A stretch of DNA of 64,000 bases, taken from Pseudomonas serboccidentalis. Lineage in GTDB: Bacteria; Pseudomonadota; Gammaproteobacteria; Pseudomonadales; Pseudomonadaceae. Position numbers and translations under genes: made by a program. Shown here one piece after another: positions 58,756-64,000 of this stretch. Position 1 is the stretch's first letter. Each line of letters begins with the position of its first letter. The notes under the pieces were generated by a model that worked only from the letters and a program-made list of their open reading frames with translations, made no database searches and was not told the origin of the DNA. Location: assembly GCF_028830055.1 (NCBI RefSeq), contig NZ_CP101655.1, forward strand, positions 186,001 to 250,000, read 5' to 3'.

Positions 58756-59514
58756 ATGGCCGTCGCCCTCAGCACCCTCGTCGAAGAAGCCGACCGTTAC
58801 CTTGGCAGTGCAAAAATTGCCGATTATTGCCCCAACGGCCTGCAGGTCGAAGGCCGTCCGCAGGTGATGCGCATTGTCAGCGGCGTCACCGCCAGTCAGG
58901 CCTTGCTCGACGCCGCAGTGGAGGCCGAAGCCGATCTGGTGCTGGTGCATCACGGCTATTTCTGGAAAGGCGAGAACCCGTGCATCACCGGCATGAAGCA
59001 GCGCCGGCTCAAGACCTTGCTCAAGCACGACATCAGTCTGCTCGCCTACCACTTGCCGCTGGACCTGCACCCGGAGGTCGGCAACAACGTGCAACTGGCG
59101 CGTCAACTGGACATTACCGTCGAAGGGCCGCTGGATCCGGACAACCTGAAGATTGTCGGGCTGGTCGGTTCGTTGAGCGAACCCATGACCCCGCGTGATT
59201 TCGCCCGCAAGGTGCAAGACGTCATGGGCCGCGAGCCGCTGCTGGTCGAAGGCAGCGCGATGATCCGCCGGGTCGGCTGGTGCACCGGTGGCGGTCAGGG
59301 TTATATCGATCAGGGCGTGGCGGCGGGCGTTGATCTGTTCCTCAGCGGTGAAGCCTCCGAGCAGACTTTCCACAGCGCTCGGGAAAACGACATCAGCTTC
59401 ATCGCCGCCGGGCACCACGCCACCGAGCGTTACGGCGTGCAGGCGTTGGGCGATTATCTGGCGAAGCGCTTCGCACTCGAACACATCTTCATCGATTGCC
59501 CCAACCCGATCTGA
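58756..59514 (+). CDS. Nif3-like dinuclear metal-centre protein
   Basis: A 252-residue Nif3/YbgI family protein (GTP cyclohydrolase I type 2 group in some annotations). Metal ligands are in LVHHGYFW (His-His) and GHHATERYGVQAL, with ENDISFI nearby. Hexameric toroid proteins of this family have no settled role. The gene is divergent from algW, and the AGGAGT ribosome site is good. This algW-nif3-like neighbourhood near cysDN is conserved in pseudomonads. Confidence 0.92.
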   Translation: MAVALSTLVEEADRYLGSAKIADYCPNGLQVEGRPQVMRIVSGVTASQALLDAAVEAEADLVLVHHGYFWKGENPCITGMKQRRLKTLLKHDISLLAYHLPLDLHPEVGNNVQLARQLDITVEGPLDPDNLKIVGLVGSLSEPMTPRDFARKVQDVMGREPLLVEGSAMIRRVGWCTGGGQGYIDQGVAAGVDLFLSGEASEQTFHSARENDISFIAAGHHATERYGVQALGDYLAKRFALEHIFIDCPNPI

Positions 59515-59531
59515 CGAGCACCACTCCCCTG

Positions 59532-59617
59532 TGCAGGAGCTGCCGAAGGCTGCGATCTTTTGATCTTGTTTTTTAAAAGACCAGATCAAAAGATCGCAGC
59601 CTTCGGCAGCTCCTACA
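59532..59617. repeat. REP doublet (CTGCCGAAGGCTGCGATCTT variant)
   Basis: Inverted arms carry CCGAAGGC/GCCTTCGG and extend into GATCTTGTTTT/AAAAGACCAGATC towards the centre. Confidence 0.9.
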
Positions 59618-59760
59618 GGGGGCATCGCCCAAACGGGTGGGCATATTCATATGCTCTTTCGTTCTAGCTTGCGCCCTGATTAGAAGAAGGACGCTGTGCT
59701 AGGATTCCCCGCTCGAACACGGCCCGCTGGCCGTTCATAAGAAAGCTTTCGTGAGTAGCC

Positions 59761-60678
59761 ATGGTCGACAAACTGACGCATCTGAAACAGCTGGAGGCGG
59801 AAAGCATCCACATCATCCGCGAGGTGGCCGCCGAGTTCGACAACCCGGTGATGCTGTACTCCATCGGTAAAGACTCCGCCGTGATGCTGCACCTGGCACG
59901 CAAGGCGTTCTTCCCGGGCAAACTGCCGTTTCCGGTGATGCACGTCGACACTCGCTGGAAATTCCAGGAGATGTACAAGTTCCGCGACAAGATGGTCGAG
60001 GAACTGGGTCTGGATCTGATCACCCACATCAACCCCGATGGCGTGGCGCAGAACATCAACCCGTTCACCCACGGCAGCGCCAAGCACACCGATATCATGA
60101 AGACCGAGGGCCTGAAGCAGGCACTCGACAAGCATGGTTTCGACGCAGCTTTTGGCGGCGCCCGTCGCGATGAAGAGAAGTCCCGCGCCAAAGAGCGCGT
60201 GTACTCGTTCCGCGACAGCAAGCACCGCTGGGACCCGAAAAACCAGCGTCCGGAGCTGTGGAACGTCTACAACGGCAAGGTCAACAAGGGCGAATCCATT
60301 CGTGTGTTCCCGCTGTCGAACTGGACCGAGCTGGACATCTGGCAGTACATCTACCTCGAAGGCATCCCGATTGTGCCGCTGTACTTCGCGGCCGAGCGCG
60401 ACGTGATCGAGAAGAACGGCACGCTGATCATGATCGACGACGACCGTATCCTCGAACACCTGTCCGATGAGGACAAGGCGCGCATCGTCAAAAAGAAAGT
60501 GCGTTTCCGTACCCTTGGCTGCTACCCGTTGACGGGCGCGGTGGAGTCCGAGGCTGAAACCCTCACGGACATCATTCAGGAAATGCTCCTGACGCGAACT
60601 TCCGAGCGCCAGGGCCGGGTCATCGACCACGATGGCGCAGGCTCGATGGAAGACAAGAAACGTCAGGGTTATTTCTAA
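59761..60678 (+). CDS. cysD: Sulfate adenylyltransferase subunit 2
   Basis: A 305-residue small subunit of ATP sulfurylase, which makes adenosine phosphosulfate from ATP and sulfate. The PP-loop is [18 protein letters not shown] near residue 37. [15 protein letters not shown] and [12 protein letters not shown] are also conserved. It starts [18 protein letters not shown] and is followed 9 bases later by cysNC. Expected to be CysB controlled, but no clear site was recognised by eye. Confidence 0.97.
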   Translation: MVDKLTHLKQLEAESIHIIREVAAEFDNPVMLYSIGKDSAVMLHLARKAFFPGKLPFPVMHVDTRWKFQEMYKFRDKMVEELGLDLITHINPDGVAQNINPFTHGSAKHTDIMKTEGLKQALDKHGFDAAFGGARRDEEKSRAKERVYSFRDSKHRWDPKNQRPELWNVYNGKVNKGESIRVFPLSNWTELDIWQYIYLEGIPIVPLYFAAERDVIEKNGTLIMIDDDRILEHLSDEDKARIVKKKVRFRTLGCYPLTGAVESEAETLTDIIQEMLLTRTSERQGRVIDHDGAGSMEDKKRQGYF

Positions 60679-60687
60679 GGGGTTGTC

Positions 60688-62586
60688 ATGTCGCACGTAT
60701 CTGATTTGATCAGCGAGGACATCCTCGCCTACCTGGGCCAGCACGAACGTAAAGAGCTGCTGCGCTTTTTGACCTGCGGTAACGTCGATGACGGCAAGAG
60801 CACCCTGATCGGGCGCCTGCTGCACGACTCCAAGATGATCTACGAAGATCACCTGGAAGCCATCACCCGCGATTCGAAGAAAGTCGGCACCACCGGTGAC
60901 GACATTGACCTGGCGTTGCTGGTCGACGGCCTGCAGGCCGAGCGTGAGCAGGGCATCACCATCGATGTCGCCTACCGCTATTTCTCCACCGCCAAGCGCA
61001 AGTTCATCATCGCCGACACCCCCGGCCATGAACAGTACACCCGCAACATGGCCACCGGTGCGTCCACCTGTGACCTGGCGATCATCCTGGTTGACGCCCG
61101 TTACGGCGTGCAGACCCAGACCCGTCGCCACAGCTTCATTGCCTCGCTGCTGGGCATCAAGCACATCGTCGTCGCCATCAACAAGATGGACTTGAAAGAC
61201 TTCGATCAGGGCGTGTTCGAGTCGATCAAGGCCGACTACCTGAAGTTCGCCGAAGGCTTGAAAATGAAGCCGACCAGCATGCACTTCGTGCCGATGTCCG
61301 CTCTCAAGGGCGACAACGTGGTGAACAAGTCCGAGCGCTCGCCGTGGTACACCGGCCAGTCGCTGATGGAAATCCTCGAGACCGTGGAAGTGGCGGGCGA
61401 CCGCAACTTCACCGATCTTCGGTTCCCGGTGCAGTACGTCAACCGTCCGAACCTGAACTTCCGCGGTTTCGCCGGCACCCTGGCCAGCGGCATCGTGCAC
61501 AAGGGTGACGAAGTGGTTGTTCTGCCGTCGGGCAAGAGCAGCCGCGTGAAGTCCATCGTCACCTTCGAAGGTGAGCTGGAGCACGCAGGTCCCGGTCAGG
61601 CTGTCACGCTGACCATGGAAGACGAAATCGACATCTCCCGTGGCGACCTGTTGGTGCATGCCGACAACGTGCCGCCGGTCACCGACAGCTTCGAAGCGAT
61701 GCTGGTGTGGATGGCTGAAGAGCCGATGCTGCCAGGCAAGAAATACGACATCAAACGCGCCACCAGTTACGTGCCGGGCTCGATTGCCAGCATCGTCAAC
61801 AAGGTCGACGTGAACACCCTCGAAGAAGGCCCGGCGAGCGCGTTGCAGCTCAACGAAATCGGCAAGGTGAAGATCGCGCTCGACGCGCCGATCGCCCTCG
61901 ACGGTTACGACAGCAACCGCACCACCGGCGCATTCATCGTCATTGATCGTTTGACCAACGGCACCGTCGGCGCCGGCATGATCGTCGCTCAGCCAGTGGC
62001 TCATGGGACGGCTTCGCACCACGGCAAACTGGCGCATGTTGCCACTGAAGAGCGTGCCCAACGCTTCGGCCAGCAACCGGCGACCGTACTGTTCAGCGGC
62101 CTGTCGGGCGCCGGCAAGAGCACGCTGGCCTATGCGGTCGAGCGCAAGTTGTTCGACATGGGCCGTGCGGTGTTCGTGCTCGATGGACAGAACCTGCGTC
62201 AGGACCTGAACAAAGGCCTGCCACAGGATCGCTCCGGCCGTACCGAGAACTGGCGTCGTGCCGCGCACGTGGCGCGTCAGTTCAACGAGGCAGGCTTGCT
62301 GACACTGGCAGCGTTCGTTGCACCGAGTGCCGAAGGGCGTGAGCAGGTCAAGGAGCTGATCGGCAAGGATCGTCTGCTGACCGTTTACGTGCAGGCCTCG
62401 CCGGCCGTGTGCGCCGAGCGTGATCCGCAAGGTCTGTATGCCGCCGGTGGCGACAACATCCCGGGCGAGTCCTTCCCGTACGACGTGCCGCTGAACGCCG
62501 ATCTGGTGATCGACACCCAGTCGCTGTCGCTGGAAGAAAGCGTCAAGCAAGTGCTGGATCTGCTGCGCAAGCGTGGCGCGATCTAA
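60688..62586 (+). CDS. cysNC: Bifunctional sulfate adenylyltransferase subunit 1/APS kinase
   Basis: A 632-residue fusion. The N-terminal CysN GTPase (residues 1-440) has [27 protein letters not shown] and NKMD. The C-terminal CysC APS kinase (about 455-632) has the P-loop [15 protein letters not shown] and [14 protein letters not shown]. With CysD it activates sulfate and then phosphorylates APS to PAPS. The fusion is normal for Pseudomonas. A strong terminator follows. Confidence 0.97.
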   Translation: MSHVSDLISEDILAYLGQHERKELLRFLTCGNVDDGKSTLIGRLLHDSKMIYEDHLEAITRDSKKVGTTGDDIDLALLVDGLQAEREQGITIDVAYRYFSTAKRKFIIADTPGHEQYTRNMATGASTCDLAIILVDARYGVQTQTRRHSFIASLLGIKHIVVAINKMDLKDFDQGVFESIKADYLKFAEGLKMKPTSMHFVPMSALKGDNVVNKSERSPWYTGQSLMEILETVEVAGDRNFTDLRFPVQYVNRPNLNFRGFAGTLASGIVHKGDEVVVLPSGKSSRVKSIVTFEGELEHAGPGQAVTLTMEDEIDISRGDLLVHADNVPPVTDSFEAMLVWMAEEPMLPGKKYDIKRATSYVPGSIASIVNKVDVNTLEEGPASALQLNEIGKVKIALDAPIALDGYDSNRTTGAFIVIDRLTNGTVGAGMIVAQPVAHGTASHHGKLAHVATEERAQRFGQQPATVLFSGLSGAGKSTLAYAVERKLFDMGRAVFVLDGQNLRQDLNKGLPQDRSGRTENWRRAAHVARQFNEAGLLTLAAFVAPSAEGREQVKELIGKDRLLTVYVQASPAVCAERDPQGLYAAGGDNIPGESFPYDVPLNADLVIDTQSLSLEESVKQVLDLLRKRGAI

Positions 62587-62627
62587 GACAGAAGCAGCTG
62601 CAAGCTTCTAGCTTCGAGCTGCAATAA

Positions 62628-62667
62628 AAAGCCCGCCGATGAGCAATCATCGGCGGGCTTTTTATTT
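62628..62667 (+). terminator. Terminator of cysD-cysNC
   Basis: A 12-bp stem GCCCGCCGATGA with loop GCAA, preceded by an A run and followed by TTTTTATTT, 45 bases after the stop. Confidence 0.92.
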
Positions 62668-62685
62668 CAGGCTAATTCGGTCAAC

Positions 62686-62775
62686 TGTAGGAGTGAGCCT
62701 GCTCGCGATAGCGGTGTGTCATTCAACATTTGCGGTGGCGGATCCACCGCTATCGCGAGCAGGTTCACTCCTACA
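62686..62775. repeat. REP doublet (GAGTGAGCCTGCTCGCGA family)
   Basis: Arms TGTAGGAGTGAGCCTGCTCG and complement (one change, AGGTTCACTC) are extended by TAGCGGTG/CACCGCTA. Confidence 0.88.
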
Positions 62776-62780
62776 GGGGG

Positions 62781-63686
62781 TTAGCGTTTGGCTGGATACT
62801 CGCGGTGCATCTGTTCCAGCAACGCATCCTTGTCCTGCCACAGCTGATTGATCCAGCCCTGAAACTGCAGGCGGTATTCGCCGTCCTGATCGTAGTTCTT
62901 GCCGATGAACGCCGGCGGAATCCGCAGCTCTTCAAAGTGCACCACCACGTCGCGCACATTGCCGCACAACAAATCCCAGAAGCCCGGACGCCCGCCTGGG
63001 TAGTGGATGGTCACGTTGACGATCGACTCCAGTTGCTCGCCCATCGCGTCCAGTACAAACGCAATGCCACCAGCCTTGGGCTTGAGCAGGTATTTGAACG
63101 GTGATTGCTGCTGCGCATGCTTGCCTTCGGTGAAGCGCGTGCCCTCGACGAAGTTGAAAATCCCCACCGGGTTGTTGCGGAATTTCGCGCAGGTCTTGCG
63201 CGTGGTTTCCAGGTCCTTGCCTTTCTTTTCCGGGTGCTTTTCCAGATAGGCCTTGGAGTAGCGCTTCATGAACGGAAAGCCCAGTGCCCACCACGCCAGA
63301 CCGATCACCGGGACCCAGATCAGCTCCTGCTTGAGGAAGAACTTCAACGGCTGAATACGCCGGTTGAGCACGTATTGCAGCACCAGAATGTCGACCCAGC
63401 TCTGGTGGTTGCTGGTGATCAGGTACGAGTGTTGGTAGTCCAGGCCTTGCAGGCCGCTGACGTGCCAGCGCGTGCGGCGCACCAGGTTCATCCAGGCCTT
63501 GTTGTAGCTGATCCACGCTTCGTGGGTGTGGCTCATCAGCCACAGCGAGGCGCGTCGGGCGAGGTCGAACGGCAGCACTTTGATCAGCGCCACGCAGAAC
63601 AGAAACGAGCACAGCAGAATCGTATTGAGCGCCAGCAACAACGAGGCGATCACGCCGCGCAGCGGTGCAGGGAGAAAGTCCAGCAT
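62781..63686 (-). CDS. YihG-like lysophospholipid acyltransferase
   Basis: A 301-residue PlsC-superfamily acyltransferase with one or two N-terminal membrane helices (about residues 10-40). Catalytic motif I is SNHQSWVD (HX4D) near residue 92, motif III FVEGTRFTEGKH near 179. It resembles the E. coli YihG/LptAT family, which acylates lysophosphatidic acid. It starts directly after the pta stop on the same strand (no gap), so the two may be co-transcribed. Confidence 0.88.
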   Translation of the reverse strand: MLDFLPAPLRGVIASLLLALNTILLCSFLFCVALIKVLPFDLARRASLWLMSHTHEAWISYNKAWMNLVRRTRWHVSGLQGLDYQHSYLITSNHQSWVDILVLQYVLNRRIQPLKFFLKQELIWVPVIGLAWWALGFPFMKRYSKAYLEKHPEKKGKDLETTRKTCAKFRNNPVGIFNFVEGTRFTEGKHAQQQSPFKYLLKPKAGGIAFVLDAMGEQLESIVNVTIHYPGGRPGFWDLLCGNVRDVVVHFEELRIPPAFIGKNYDQDGEYRLQFQGWINQLWQDKDALLEQMHREYPAKR

Positions 63687-64000
63687 TTACACATCCATAG
63701 GTCGGTTGGCGGCTTGAATCGCGGTCAGGGCGATGGTGTAGACAATGTCGTCGACCTGCGCGCCGCGCGGCAGATCGTTCACCGGTTTGCGCAGGCCTTG
63801 CAGCATCGGGCCGAGGCTGACGCAGTCGGCGCTGCGTTGCACGGCTTTGTGGGTGGTGTTGCCGGTGTTCAGGTCAGGGAACACGAACACCGTGGCGCGA
63901 CCGGCCACCTGGCTGTTCGGCGCCAGTTGCCGGGCGACTTCTGCGTTGGCAGCCGCATCGTATTGCAGCGGGCCGTCGATCAGCAGCGAATGCTGTTGCT
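63687..64000 (-). CDS. pta: Phosphate acetyltransferase, C-terminal part (cut by window end)
   Basis: The frame is open to the window edge and encodes the last 103 or so residues. The sequence [16 protein letters not shown], then [39 protein letters not shown] and [16 protein letters not shown] is the conserved end of the PTA_PTB domain. The enzyme converts acetyl-CoA and phosphate to acetyl phosphate. The long N-terminal part would lie beyond 64000. Usually paired with ackA, not seen here. Confidence 0.93.
   Translation of the reverse strand, partial: QQHSLLIDGPLQYDAAANAEVARQLAPNSQVAGRATVFVFPDLNTGNTTHKAVQRSADCVSLGPMLQGLRKPVNDLPRGAQVDDIVYTIALTAIQAANRPMDV

Noticed and set aside
59680..62550. 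A 956-codon open frame on the minus strand opposite cysD and cysNC
   Set aside because: It is the antisense shadow of two unmistakable genes in high-GC DNA. Its product is a low-complexity mix of His, Val, Gln and Arg with no domain.

Overview
The window is chromosomal DNA of a fluorescent Pseudomonas (P. fluorescens/P. koreensis-like group). The evidence is the high GC content, many Pseudomonas-type REP doublets (CTGCCGCAGGCTGCGATCTT and GAGTGAGCCTGCTCGCGA families), and gene blocks typical of the genus: roxSR, fagA-fumC-orfX-sodA, rpoN-hpf-ptsN-rapZ-ptsO, fused cysNC, algW and short-form hisG. No rRNA or tRNA gene, insertion sequence, prophage or CRISPR array was recognised.

Layout. 1-5.5 kb: a DUF6124 protein, a periplasmic SIMPL protein, the RoxS/RoxR redox two-component pair and an SbmA/BacA-like ABC exporter. 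5.5-15 kb: a sugar-acid locus made of an FCD/GntR regulator, then kdgD, ketoglutarate-semialdehyde dehydrogenase, an MFS carrier and garD. Together these take up galactarate/glucarate and convert it to 2-oxoglutarate. An accessory segment (about 6.3-9.2 kb) sits between the regulator and its likely operon. It holds two diverged tandem copies of a unit (regulator 3' tail, small gene, upstream element) and a HET-C/PLC-like phospholipase gene with a near-perfect LexA (SOS) box in front of it. 15-18 kb: an AEC carrier, a carboxymuconolactone-decarboxylase-like protein, a CaCA antiporter and RlpA. 18-21.4 kb: gatCAB. 21.6-30.5 kb: mreBCD, maf, rng and yhdP (cell shape and envelope). 30.6-35 kb: a nitrilase-like hydrolase, tldD, yjgA and pmbA.

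35-39 kb: the iron-starvation operon fagA-fumC-orfX-sodA plus a ZIP transporter behind a Fur-box-like sequence. 39-46.2 kb (minus strand): kdsD-kdsC-lptC-lptA-lptB-rpoN-hpf-ptsN-rapZ-ptsO, linking LPS assembly and sigma-54/PTS-Ntr control. 46.5-54.4 kb (plus): mlaFEDCB, ibaG, murA, hisG, hisD, hisC. 54.5-58.7 kb (minus): a TonB-dependent receptor with a DUF4198 periplasmic partner, and algW. 58.7-64 kb: a Nif3-like protein, cysD, cysNC (sulfate activation), an acyltransferase and the 3' end of pta, cut by the window edge.

Most of the window is conserved core genome. The parts most worth a second look are the 6.3-9.3 kb accessory cassette, the 44-bp palindrome overlapping the TonB-receptor start, the apparent ATT start of mreC, the MITE-like inverted repeat between gatA and gatB, and the direct repeats between lptB and rpoN.
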